From contig NZ_CP012201.1 in NCBI RefSeq assembly GCF_001191005.1, forward strand, positions 5,084,001 to 5,148,000: DNA of 64,000 nt. The letters are read 5' to 3'. The notes below the pieces were generated by a model. The model had not been told where the DNA came from, did not search any database, and saw only the letters and a program-made list of their open reading frames with translations. Of the stretch, positions 36,760 through 45,240 are shown piece after piece. This DNA comes from Massilia sp. NR 4-1 (GTDB taxonomy: Bacteria; Pseudomonadota; Gammaproteobacteria; Burkholderiales; Burkholderiaceae_D). Both the position numbers and the translations under genes were made by a program. Numbering within the stretch: the first letter of the stretch is position 1; every line of letters starts with the position of its first letter.

Positions 36760-37824
36760 TCAGAAGGTGTAGCCGACGGCGGGCTGGCGGTTTTCCAGCG
36801 TGTCGAGCAGTTTGACCAGGGGTTTCAGGTCGCGGTAGCGGTTGGCCGTCTTGCGCACATAGTCCATCACGATCGGCAGATCGCCCAGGTAGACGTCCTT
36901 GCCGTCGCGGTAGTTGAGGCGGCAGAACAGGCCCAGCATCTTCAGGTGGCGCTGCAGCGCCATGTATTCGAAGTCCTTGTAGAAGGCATCGAAGTCCTTG
37001 TGCACCGGCACGCCCGCGCTCTTGGCATGCTGCCAGTAGCGGATCACCCAGTCCAGCACCAGTTCCTCGTCCCACTGCACATAGCCGTCGCGCAGCAGCG
37101 AGGCGGCGTCGTAGGTCACGGGGCCGTACACGGCGTCCTGGAAATCGATCACGCCGGGATTGTTGTCGTCGACCAGCATCAAATTGCGCGAATGGAAATC
37201 GCGGTGCATATACACTTGCGGCTGCGGCAGGCAGTGGCCGATGATGGCGTCGAATACTTTTTGCAGTTCGGCGCTTTGCGCCTCGGTCAGTGCGGCGTTC
37301 AGGTGTTTGCCGATATACCATTCGGGGAACAGGTTCATCTCGCGCAGCATGAAGGCGCGGTCGAATTCGGGCAGCACGCCGGCCTGGCTGCGCTGCTGGA
37401 ATTTGACCAGGGCGTGCAGGGCTTGGGCATACAGGGCGGCCGCGTTGTCGTGGTTCAGCGCCTGCAGATAGGTGGTGGTGCCGAGGTCGGACAGCAGCAG
37501 GAAGCCGCGCTCCACGTCCTGCGCCACGATGGCCGGCACGTGCACGCCGGCTTCGGCCAGCATGGCGTCCACCTTGAGGAAGGCCGGCACGTTTTCGCGT
37601 TCGGGCGGCGCGTCCATTGCCACCAGGGTGGCGCCGTGCGCGCCCTGGTGGGCCGGTAGCACGTCGAAGCGGAAATAGCGGCGGAAGCTGGCGTCGGCGG
37701 ACGCCGGACGCATGGAATCGGCGTCCACCACGCCCTGCGGGCGCAGCCAGTCGAGCAACAGGATCAGGCGGGAATCGGCGCCAGCGTCGGCTGCACCGGA
37801 TGGTAAATTAGGCAATAATGACAT
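36760..37824 (-). CDS. amgK: Anomeric MurNAc/GlcNAc kinase AmgK
   Basis: 354 residues of the aminoglycoside-phosphotransferase fold: ASFRRYFRFDV, the catalytic loop YMHRDFHSRNLML and the metal motif GVIDFQDAVYGPVTYDAAS. In the AmgK-MurU pathway it phosphorylates MurNAc at the anomeric carbon. Bypassing MurA in this way gives intrinsic fosfomycin tolerance in Pseudomonas putida, so the same may hold here (inference). It is divergent from lptD, and amgK-murU-pepP-ubiH form a tight operon. Confidence 0.9.
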   Translation of the reverse strand: MSLLPNLPSGAADAGADSRLILLLDWLRPQGVVDADSMRPASADASFRRYFRFDVLPAHQGAHGATLVAMDAPPERENVPAFLKVDAMLAEAGVHVPAIVAQDVERGFLLLSDLGTTTYLQALNHDNAAALYAQALHALVKFQQRSQAGVLPEFDRAFMLREMNLFPEWYIGKHLNAALTEAQSAELQKVFDAIIGHCLPQPQVYMHRDFHSRNLMLVDDNNPGVIDFQDAVYGPVTYDAASLLRDGYVQWDEELVLDWVIRYWQHAKSAGVPVHKDFDAFYKDFEYMALQRHLKMLGLFCRLNYRDGKDVYLGDLPIVMDYVRKTANRYRDLKPLVKLLDTLENRQPAVGYTF

Positions 37825-37863
37825 GAAACGACCCGAGAATCCGGTTGAATGTGAAGATTCCCA

Positions 37864-37869
37864 TATAAT
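37864..37869 (+). promoter_or_regulatory. Possible -10 box of lptD
   Basis: A consensus TATAAT 52 bp before the lptD ATG in the 97-bp divergent gap with amgK. The matching -35 region (CCGGTT) is poor, so this is only a candidate. Confidence 0.35.
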
Positions 37870-37921
37870 AAGGGATTCATTTTAAAAAATCGCCTTTTAT
37901 GGTGTTACGCGCGTTCCTTAC

Positions 37922-40174
37922 ATGAGTTGGTTTACGCCCCCTAAAAACTCGCAGAAGTGGGCGTTTGCCCTGACCGCCCTGGCAGCTGCCGCGGCGGCGA
38001 CCGCCCACGCCCAGACCACCGCCAGCAAGCAGCGTCCGCAGCGGGTGGAAGACCCGAACGCCGTGACGACCATCCGCGCCGAGGATATCGGCGGCCGTCC
38101 CGAGCGCATCCTGAACCTGGAGCGCGACGTCGAGGTGGTGCGCGACCAGACCCGCGTGACCTCCGACAAGGCGTGCTACAAGCAGGTCGAGGCCGAGCTG
38201 GAAGCCCAGGGCAATGTGCGCATCTGGCGCTACGGCGACTACTACACGGCCGATGAATTGCAGCTGAATATGGAGACCGGCAAGGGCTTCATGCTGCATC
38301 CGACCTACCGCATGGAGCTGAATAACGCCCAGGGCAAGGCGCGCCGCATCGACTTCCTGAACGAGGACGAAGCGCTGGTCATCGACGGCACCTACAGCAC
38401 CTGCCAGGGGCCGAATCCGGACTGGTATCTGCGCTCGTCCACCCTGAACCTCGATTCCGGGCGCGATGTGGGCACCGCCGGCGGCACCGTTCTGTACTTC
38501 AAGGACGTGCCTTTCCTCGGCACGCCCGGCATGTCCTTCTCGCTCTCGGGCGCGCGCCGCTCCGGCTGGCTGCCGCCGATCCCGGGCTTCGGCTCGAAGG
38601 GCGCGGCCGAGGTGGTGGTGCCGTACTACTTCAATATCGCGCCCAACCGCGATCTGACCGTCTATCCCAAGATCATTCCGCGGCGCGGCCTGCAAATGGG
38701 CGCGGTCGGCCGCTATATGGGCGAGACCGAGGCCGGCGAGTACGAGGGCCGCACCCATATCGAGTATCTGCCGCATGATAAGGAGGCGGGCAAGGACCGC
38801 TGGATGCTGCATTCCACGCACACCCAGGCCATCGCCCCCGACTGGACCTATGGCTGGAATGTGCGCGCCGCCTCGGACGACGAATATCCGAACGACTTCT
38901 CGAAGACCGTGGCCAACAGCGCCGAGCGCCAGCTGCTGCGCGAGCTGCGCACCGACTACCGCCGCGAATACTGGAGCTTGACGGCGCGCGTGCAGAAATA
39001 CCAGGTGCTGCAGGATCCGGAAGCGAAGAACAATAAGGACTTGACGGTGAGCCGTCCCTACGACCGCCTGCCGGCCATCAATCTGCATGCGGCGCGCTAC
39101 GACGTGGGCGGCTTCGACTGGCAGCTGGACAGCGAACTGACGCGCTTCTGGCACCCCACCGAGCAGCGCGGCACGCGCGTGGTGGCGGTGCCGCAGCTGA
39201 GCTATCCGATCATCGGCGCCAGCTACTTCGTCACGCCCAAGGTCATGCTCAACGCCAGCGCCTACCAGCTGGAAGCGTTCAAGGACCCGGCGCGCGGCGA
39301 TCTGGCCTCGCGTTCGCTGCGCCGCGCCGTGCCCACCGTCTCCATCGATTCCGGCCTGGAATTCGAGCGCAGCGCCTCGCTGTTCGGCCGCGCCGTGACC
39401 CAGACCCTGGAGCCGCGCCTGTTCTATGTCTACACGCCTTACCGCGAGCAGAAGGGCTTCCCGAACTTCGACACCGCCGAAGCGACGTTCAACCTCTCGC
39501 AGATTTTCAGCGAGAGCCGCTTCATCGGTTCCGACCGCGTGGGCGACGCCAACCAGGTGACGGCCGGCGTGGTGTCGCGCTTCCTGGAGGCGTCCGGCGC
39601 CGAGCGCCTGCGCCTGTCTTTCGGCCAGCGCTTCTATTTCAACGAGCAGCGCATCCAGCTCACCGACGACGCCAAGCCGCGCTACGACACCCGTTCCGAC
39701 ACCCTGCTGGCCGCCGCCGGCCGCATTTCGGAAACCTGGGGCTTCGACAGCGCGGTGCAGTACAACCCCGGCGAGCGCCGCGTGATCAGCACCAACCACA
39801 CCCTGCAATGGCAGCCGGGCCAGAAGAAGGTGCTGAACCTGGGCTACCGCTTCCTGCGCGACAGCTTCAAGAACGCCGACATCTCCGGCCAGTGGCCGCT
39901 GTCGCAGCGCTGGTATGGCGTGGCGCGCGTAAGCTACTCGCTGAAGGACAAGACCGTGCTCGAAAGCCTGGTGGGCCTTGAATACAATGGCGATTGCTGG
40001 GTCTTCCGCATGGGCGCGCAGCGCTTCGTGACGTCGGCCAACAAGGCGTCCACGCCGATCTTCTTCCAGCTGGAGCTGAACGGCCTGTCCAAGTTCGGCG
40101 TCGGCAATCCGCTGGAGGTGATGAAAAACAGCATCCCCGGCTACCAGCGCCTGAACGAGGGCTATGGCCGCTGA
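37922..40174 (+). CDS. lptD: LPS-assembly outer-membrane protein LptD
   Basis: 750 residues. A signal peptide (cut after ATAHA), a periplasmic OstA-like N-domain (to about 200) and a large beta barrel are present. Three cysteines are visible (DKACYKQ, YSTCQGP, NGDCWVF), against four in E. coli, so only one N-to-C-terminal disulfide can form at a time. With LptE it inserts lipopolysaccharide in the outer leaflet, and lptE is also in this window (57.3 kb). The lptD-surA-pdxA-rsmA order is the classic one. Confidence 0.95.
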   Translation: MSWFTPPKNSQKWAFALTALAAAAAATAHAQTTASKQRPQRVEDPNAVTTIRAEDIGGRPERILNLERDVEVVRDQTRVTSDKACYKQVEAELEAQGNVRIWRYGDYYTADELQLNMETGKGFMLHPTYRMELNNAQGKARRIDFLNEDEALVIDGTYSTCQGPNPDWYLRSSTLNLDSGRDVGTAGGTVLYFKDVPFLGTPGMSFSLSGARRSGWLPPIPGFGSKGAAEVVVPYYFNIAPNRDLTVYPKIIPRRGLQMGAVGRYMGETEAGEYEGRTHIEYLPHDKEAGKDRWMLHSTHTQAIAPDWTYGWNVRAASDDEYPNDFSKTVANSAERQLLRELRTDYRREYWSLTARVQKYQVLQDPEAKNNKDLTVSRPYDRLPAINLHAARYDVGGFDWQLDSELTRFWHPTEQRGTRVVAVPQLSYPIIGASYFVTPKVMLNASAYQLEAFKDPARGDLASRSLRRAVPTVSIDSGLEFERSASLFGRAVTQTLEPRLFYVYTPYREQKGFPNFDTAEATFNLSQIFSESRFIGSDRVGDANQVTAGVVSRFLEASGAERLRLSFGQRFYFNEQRIQLTDDAKPRYDTRSDTLLAAAGRISETWGFDSAVQYNPGERRVISTNHTLQWQPGQKKVLNLGYRFLRDSFKNADISGQWPLSQRWYGVARVSYSLKDKTVLESLVGLEYNGDCWVFRMGAQRFVTSANKASTPIFFQLELNGLSKFGVGNPLEVMKNSIPGYQRLNEGYGR

Positions 40175-40255
40175 CGCGGGAAGGGGGCCGGATTTAGCCG
40201 GCCTTCATCCAGCTTAGGCTAAGATAGCGTCTTCCGATTTCTCCACCCCTGACAC

Positions 40256-41677
40256 ATGAGCGTTTCAGATATGCGTAATGCCAGTATGCACCCCATCAAA
40301 CTAGCGGCTGTCCTGCTGTGCGCCATGGCGGCCGGCAGCGTCTCGGCACAGGATGCCAAGGCCACGGCCGAGGCCAAGCCGGCGGCCGCGGCCGCCGCGC
40401 CGGCCACCAAGGGCTTCACCCAGCCCGGCCAGTCCAGCAATACGCCGATCGACGCCATCGCCATCATCATCAACGATGAGGTGATCACCAAGCGCGAGCT
40501 GGACGAGCGCCTGAAAACGGTCGAACGCCGCATGAAGGAGCAGAACGTGGCCCTGCCCGACCGTGCCGACCTGCAGCGCCAGCTGACCGAGCGCATGATC
40601 GTGGAACGCGCCCAGCTGCAGCTGGCCAAGGAAATGGGCGTGCGTGTCGACGACACCATGCTCGACCGCGCCATCGCCCGCATCGCCGAGCAGCAGAAAC
40701 TGAGCGTGCAGGAAATGCGCAACCAGATGGAGAAATCCGGCACCACCTTCGCCGCCTTCCGCGAAGAGATCCGCGAAGAGATCATCATGCAGCGCCTGCG
40801 CGAGCACGAGGTCGACGCCAAGATCCAGATTTCGGAAGCGGAAGTGGACAGCTTCGTGGCTTCGGAACAAGCCGCCGCCGCCGAGCAGTTCGAAGTGAAT
40901 ATTTCGCAGATCCTGGTGCGCATCCCGGAAAACGCCTCGCCCGAAGTGATCGCCCAGCGCAAGGCGCGCGCCGACGAAGTGGCGCGCCAGCTGCGCACCG
41001 GCGCCGACTTCGCCAAGATCGCCGCCACCTATTCCGACGCCCAGGACGCGCTGCAAGGCGGCGCCGTGGGCTGGCGCCAGCCCGACCGTCTGCCGCCGGT
41101 GTTCGCCGAAGCGCTGACCAAGCTGCGCCCCGGCCAGGTGACGCCGATCATCAAGAGCGTGGGCGGTTTCCACATCCTGAAGATGGTCGACAAGCGCAGC
41201 ATGGCCGAAGCCCAGGCCCAGACCGCCGTGCAGCAGACCCATGCCCGCCACATCCTGCTGAAAGTGACGCCGGCCCTGAGCGCGGCCGACGCCAAGCGCA
41301 AGCTGGCCGAGTTCAAGGAAAAGCTGGACAACAAGTCCGCCAAGTTCGAGGAACTGGCGCGCCTGTATTCCAACGACGGTTCGTCCGGCAAGGGCGGCGA
41401 CCTGGGCTGGCTGTATCCGGGCGACGCGCTGCCCGAATTCGAGGCCGCCATGAACGCCCTGAAACCGGGTGAAGTCAGCGGCCCGGTGGAGTCGAGCTTC
41501 GGCTACCACCTGATCGAAGTCCTGGAACGCAAGACCGACGACGTCTCGAAAGAGAAGCAGCGCAACGAGGCCCGCATGGCCCTGCGCGAGCGCAAGCTGG
41601 TGGAAGCGGTGGAAGACTGGCAGCGCCAGGTGCGCGACCGCGCCTACGTCGAATTCCGCAACGACGACGGCAAATAA
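40256..41677 (+). CDS. surA: Periplasmic chaperone and peptidyl-prolyl isomerase SurA
   Basis: 473 residues. A signal peptide (cut near VSAQ) and an Ala-rich spacer are followed by the SurA N-domain (IDAIAIIINDEVITKRELDERL) and two parvulin domains (roughly 235-330 and 345-445), marked by GGAVGWRQPDRLPPVF and GGDLGWLYPGDALPEF. It escorts outer-membrane proteins such as LptD, its neighbour, across the periplasm. ATG codons 5 and 10 residues downstream are alternative starts. Confidence 0.95.
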   Translation: MSVSDMRNASMHPIKLAAVLLCAMAAGSVSAQDAKATAEAKPAAAAAAPATKGFTQPGQSSNTPIDAIAIIINDEVITKRELDERLKTVERRMKEQNVALPDRADLQRQLTERMIVERAQLQLAKEMGVRVDDTMLDRAIARIAEQQKLSVQEMRNQMEKSGTTFAAFREEIREEIIMQRLREHEVDAKIQISEAEVDSFVASEQAAAAEQFEVNISQILVRIPENASPEVIAQRKARADEVARQLRTGADFAKIAATYSDAQDALQGGAVGWRQPDRLPPVFAEALTKLRPGQVTPIIKSVGGFHILKMVDKRSMAEAQAQTAVQQTHARHILLKVTPALSAADAKRKLAEFKEKLDNKSAKFEELARLYSNDGSSGKGGDLGWLYPGDALPEFEAAMNALKPGEVSGPVESSFGYHLIEVLERKTDDVSKEKQRNEARMALRERKLVEAVEDWQRQVRDRAYVEFRNDDGK

Positions 41678-41695
41678 CAAGAAAGGGAAGCAGGC

Positions 41696-42775
41696 ATGAG
41701 CGCCACTTTGACAGCCCGGCGCCCAGGCGTGCGCCCCGTTCTGGCCATCACCTGCGGCGAGCCGGCCGGCATCGGCCCGGAAATCTCGCTGCGCGCCGCC
41801 TGGGCCTTGCGCGCCCAGGCCAATTGCGTGCTGCTGGGCGACGCCGCCTTCCTGGCGATGACGGCGTCCGCCATCGATCCGGCCATCCGCGTCAGCGCCC
41901 TGTCGCTGCAGGCGCTGCGCAACGGCGGCCTGCCGCATTTCGGTCCGGAACGCCTGTGCGTGATCGATATTCCGCTGGCGGCCCATGTGCGGCCGGGCGT
42001 GCTGGATAAGGAAAACGGCCGCGCCGTGCTGGCCACGCTGGATGCCGCCATCGAGGGCGTGCAGGCCGGCTGGTTCGAAGCCATCGTCACCGCGCCGCTG
42101 CAAAAGAGCACCATCAACGAGGCCGGCGTGAAATTCTCCGGCCATACCGAATATTTCGCCGAGCAGACCGGCACCGGACAGGTGGTCATGATGCTGGCCG
42201 GCCAGCCGCAGGCGCCGGCCGGCGCGCCGCTGCCGCCGCCGCTGCGCGTGGCGCTGGCCACCACCCATCTGCCGCTGCAGGACGTTTCCGCGGCGCTGAG
42301 CCGGGAAGGCCTGGGCCGCGTTCTCGACATCATCGATGCCGACCTGCGCCGCAAATTCGGCATCGCCGCGCCGCGCATCCTGGTGGCCGGCCTGAACCCG
42401 CATGCGGGCGAGAACGGCTATCTGGGGCGCGAGGAGATCGACACCATCGCCCCGGCCATCGCGGCGGCCCAGGCGCGCGGCATCGCCGCCAGCGGCCCGT
42501 ATCCGGCCGATACCCTGTTCCAGCCCAAATATTTGAACGAAGCCGACTGCGTGCTCGCCATGTACCACGACCAGGGCTTGCCGGTGCTGAAGTACGCCAC
42601 CTTCGGGCGCGGCGTCAACATCACGCTCGGCCTGCCGCTGATCCGCACCTCGGTCGACCATGGCACGGCGCTCGACCTGGCGCGCCAGGGCCTGGGCCAG
42701 GCCGATTGCGCCAGCATGGAAGAAGCCATCGCCAGCGCCCTGCGCATGGCCGAGGCCAGCCGCGCGGCGCCTTAG
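41696..42775 (+). CDS. pdxA: 4-hydroxythreonine-4-phosphate dehydrogenase
   Basis: 359 residues. ITCGEPAGIGPEI opens the protein, GHTEYFAEQTG and the metal-binding histidines (for example in LNPHAGENGYLG and MYHDQGLPVLKY) are intact, and it ends in the normal place. It makes the amino-ketone precursor of pyridoxal 5'-phosphate. GGGAAG lies before its ATG, 18 bp after surA. Its stop codon is the first base of the inverted-repeat element that follows. Confidence 0.96.
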   Translation: MSATLTARRPGVRPVLAITCGEPAGIGPEISLRAAWALRAQANCVLLGDAAFLAMTASAIDPAIRVSALSLQALRNGGLPHFGPERLCVIDIPLAAHVRPGVLDKENGRAVLATLDAAIEGVQAGWFEAIVTAPLQKSTINEAGVKFSGHTEYFAEQTGTGQVVMMLAGQPQAPAGAPLPPPLRVALATTHLPLQDVSAALSREGLGRVLDIIDADLRRKFGIAAPRILVAGLNPHAGENGYLGREEIDTIAPAIAAAQARGIAASGPYPADTLFQPKYLNEADCVLAMYHDQGLPVLKYATFGRGVNITLGLPLIRTSVDHGTALDLARQGLGQADCASMEEAIASALRMAEASRAAP

Positions 42776-42875
42776 AGGCCGTGTCAAAATGGCCGTGGCG
42801 TTGTTGCAGCTCCTTGCCGTGCAGGCGCACTGTCTTCGCCGCCGCGCCTAGCCACGCCCATTTTGAAACGGCCTC
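42775..42875. repeat. 101-bp inverted-repeat element between pdxA and rsmA
   Basis: 25-bp ends that begin GAGGCCGTGTCAAAATGG and close CCATTTTGAAACGGCCTC match at 23 of 25 positions as inverted repeats. A smaller GGCG/CGCC hairpin lies inside. It has no coding frame. It looks like a small palindromic repeat (REP- or MITE-like) sitting within an otherwise conserved operon. It starts at the last base of the pdxA stop codon. Confidence 0.75.
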
Positions 42876-42902
42876 TTAATACTGAATGAATTGAAGAAGA
42901 AT

Positions 42903-43688
42903 ATGAAACACATCGCCCGCAAACGCTTCGGCCAGAACTTCCTGCACGACGACCATGTGCTGAACAGCATCACCGAGTCCATCGCCCCGCGCGTCGGCGA
43001 CGCCATGGTGGAAATCGGCCCCGGCCTGGGCGCCATGACCGAGCAGCTGCTGCGCACCCTGCCGCAGATGCATGTGGTGGAACTGGACCGCGACCTGGTG
43101 GCGCGCCTGGAAAAAGCCTATCCGCGCGAGAAGCTGGTGATCCACGCCGGCGACGCCCTGAAATTCGACTTCGCCACCATCCCGGTGCCGGCCGGCCAGA
43201 AGCTGCGCGTGGTCGGCAACCTGCCCTACAACATCTCCAGCCCGCTGCTGTTCCACCTGGCCGAGTACGCGCCGCTGGTGCAGGACCAGCACTTCATGCT
43301 GCAAAAGGAAGTGGTCGAACGCATGGTGGCCGAGCCGGGCAGCAAGGTCTATGGCCGCCTGTCGGTGATGCTGCAATGGCGCTACCAGATGGCGCTGCTG
43401 TTCGTGGTGCCGCCGGAAGCCTTCGATCCGCCGCCCAAGGTCGATTCGGCCATCGTGCGCATGATCCCCATCGCCCAGCCGCTGCCCTGCGACGCCGCCA
43501 CGCTTGAAGCCGTGGTGCAGAAAGCCTTCTCGCAGCGCCGCAAGGTGATCCGCAACTGCCTGGCCGGCATGTTTACCGAAGAACAGATCGCCGCCGCCGG
43601 CATCAAGCCCACCGACCGCCCCGAAATGGTGGCGATGGAAGCCTACGTCGCCCTGGCCAACAGCCTGAGCGCCCGCAACCCCGCCTAA
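42903..43688 (+). CDS. rsmA: 16S rRNA adenine(1518/1519) dimethyltransferase
   Basis: 261 residues from the ATG at 42903 (a TTG four codons upstream is also in frame). RKRFGQNFLHD, the SAM loop EIGPGLGAMTEQLL and the catalytic GNLPYNISSPLL are all intact. It methylates two adenines near the 3' end of 16S rRNA, the kasugamycin-linked modification. In E. coli it follows pdxA directly. Here the 101-bp element is wedged between them. Confidence 0.96.
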   Translation: MKHIARKRFGQNFLHDDHVLNSITESIAPRVGDAMVEIGPGLGAMTEQLLRTLPQMHVVELDRDLVARLEKAYPREKLVIHAGDALKFDFATIPVPAGQKLRVVGNLPYNISSPLLFHLAEYAPLVQDQHFMLQKEVVERMVAEPGSKVYGRLSVMLQWRYQMALLFVVPPEAFDPPPKVDSAIVRMIPIAQPLPCDAATLEAVVQKAFSQRRKVIRNCLAGMFTEEQIAAAGIKPTDRPEMVAMEAYVALANSLSARNPA

Positions 43689-43704
43689 AACCCGCCCAAA
43701 CAGT

Positions 43705-43755
43705 CGAGCCCGTGTCCGATTTTGGGGTCTGGCCCCAAAATCGGACACGGGCTCG
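43705..43755. repeat. Dispersed palindrome family, copy 3
   Basis: Perfect 23-bp arms with the GTGTCCGATTTTGGGG core and a TCTGG loop, in the same orientation as copy 1. It lies 16 bp after the rsmA stop at a convergent junction. Confidence 0.9.
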
Positions 43756-43776
43756 GCCGTTGCAATCCGTCGGAAT

Positions 43777-43802
43777 AAAAAAAAGCCCGCTGTGGCGGGC
43801 TT
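43777..43802 (-). terminator. Intrinsic terminator of the lipoprotein pair
   Basis: Stem AAGCCCGC / GCGGGCTT, followed on the minus strand by a long T-run. It lies about 105 bp past the stop of the last lipoprotein gene. Confidence 0.8.
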
Positions 43803-43908
43803 AAGTCCAATTCTTAGTAAGAAGTGGAGGAGACGGGTGTGATTATGCGGTGCCGCAGCATATCAATCCAATTTATCTTTCGGATACCCGTCATTCCATT
43901 TCTGAATA

Positions 43909-44514
43909 TCAAGGACGGGTGCAGGTGATCGCCACATTCGTCACCGCCGCTTCGCCCATATAGCCGCCGCCGTTGCTCACGGTGCAGGTCTGGTTGAGCG
44001 GCGGCTTGGTCACCACGATCAGATACGGCGCGCCGTAAGGAATGTCGGGGAAGACGAAGTTGGGGGCGGCTTTGTTCACGGTAATGGTGCTGGCGCCATT
44101 GTTCAGGACCAGGCCATCCTCCAGCAGATTGGTGACCGTGCCGCTGACCGGGTACTGGTTCTGGACGCAGGCGACGTTGACGATGATGCTGGTGGTCTGG
44201 CCGGCGTTGCCGGAGCTGGAGCGGCTCTCTTCCACGCATTTCATGTGCTCGGGATTGCGCACCACTTTGACGACGTAATTGTCGCCGTAGGAAATGCGCT
44301 TGCTGAAGCGGTAGCTGGTGGCGCCCACCGGGATATCGATTTGCTCTTGATCGCCGTTCAGGCTCAGTTTCAGGCCGGCGGTGCGCACGGCGCTGGGGTT
44401 GCCGTTGCCGTCGGTGAAATTGCCGCTGACTTCAAACGTGGATTTGCCGCCGCAGCCGGCCAGGGCCAGGACGGTGGCGAGGGCGGTGAGGCGGCCCAGG
44501 GTCATTGCTTGCAT
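43909..44514 (-). CDS. Repeat-containing lipoprotein A
   Basis: 201 residues. A lipobox LALAGCGGK gives an N-terminal lipid anchor. The mature part holds two ~85-residue beta-rich repeats with one shared pattern: VSGxxT, then LVLNNG or LKLSLNG, a YVVKVVRNP or YLIVVTKPP strand, then a cysteine (C) and VNVAC/VAITC at the end. This looks like the repeat seen in secreted proteins of Oxalobacteraceae. The function is unknown and a surface or adhesive role is possible. GGAGAG precedes the ATG. It follows a related gene by 18 bp. Confidence 0.75.
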   Translation of the reverse strand: MQAMTLGRLTALATVLALAGCGGKSTFEVSGNFTDGNGNPSAVRTAGLKLSLNGDQEQIDIPVGATSYRFSKRISYGDNYVVKVVRNPEHMKCVEESRSSSGNAGQTTSIIVNVACVQNQYPVSGTVTNLLEDGLVLNNGASTITVNKAAPNFVFPDIPYGAPYLIVVTKPPLNQTCTVSNGGGYMGEAAVTNVAITCTRP

Positions 44515-44532
44515 ATCTCTCTCCAGAAAAAC

Positions 44533-45114
44533 TTATTTGCAGGTGACGGTCACGGTGGTGATGTCGACGGCGCCGACACTGCCGGCCCCCTTGTCGACGG
44601 TGCAGGCCTGGCCGTCCGGCTGGCGCAGCACGCCGACGGCGTAGGTCAGGCCGTGGAGGACTTTTTCGCCGAACACGAAGCTGGTGGCGCCGGCTTCGAC
44701 ATTCAGGCTGCTGGAGCCGTTGGCCAGGATCAGGCCGCGCCCGGTCAGGCCGCTGATGCTGCCGCCCAGGGTGCGCTGGTAGGGCTGGCAGACCACGTCC
44801 ACCGTGCGGTTATACCAGTTGATCTTGCCGCTGGCGTTGGACAAGGTGCACTTGGCGCTCTCGGGTTCCTGGCTGATGGTCACGTTGTAGGTCTTGTCGT
44901 CGGCCATGGCCTGGCTGAAGGTGACGCCGTTGGGGGCGTTGCCGGTCACGGTCAGCTCGTCGCCGCCATTGTTCTTCAGTTTGATGCTGCCATCGGTCAT
45001 GCCGAACACCCTTACGATCAGCGGGATATTGCCACCGCCGCCACCGCCGCCGCAGGCCGCCAGCGTCGCAGCGCACAGCAGGGCGGCGCCGGAGCGCAGA
45101 TACGTCTTCTTCAT
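44533..45114 (-). CDS. Repeat-containing lipoprotein B
   Basis: 193 residues from the ATG at 45114 (GGAGAG upstream). Lipobox TLAACGGG is followed by a seven-glycine spacer and two repeats of the same type as in lipoprotein A (GSIKLKNNGGDELTVTGNAP and GLILANGSSSLNVEAGATSF, each closing in a VTVTC or VDVVC strand). Each repeat has a cysteine pair that may form a disulfide. The two genes form a small operon. They are paralogues but not recent copies. Confidence 0.75.
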   Translation of the reverse strand: MKKTYLRSGAALLCAATLAACGGGGGGGNIPLIVRVFGMTDGSIKLKNNGGDELTVTGNAPNGVTFSQAMADDKTYNVTISQEPESAKCTLSNASGKINWYNRTVDVVCQPYQRTLGGSISGLTGRGLILANGSSSLNVEAGATSFVFGEKVLHGLTYAVGVLRQPDGQACTVDKGAGSVGAVDITTVTVTCK

Positions 45115-45240
45115 AACACTCTCCAAATTCATCTAAGGTCAGGCGCTGGTGCCGCGCGCGCTGCACGGAAAATCGGCGCTTATTTTAGTGCATCTTGCAA
45201 CAGAGGGCGCCGAAAAGCTTGTAACAGCCTGTTGGCCGCC

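Noticed and set aside
40301..42787. 828-codon minus-strand frame opposite surA and pdxA
   Set aside because: Shadow of two strongly supported genes, with low-complexity composition.
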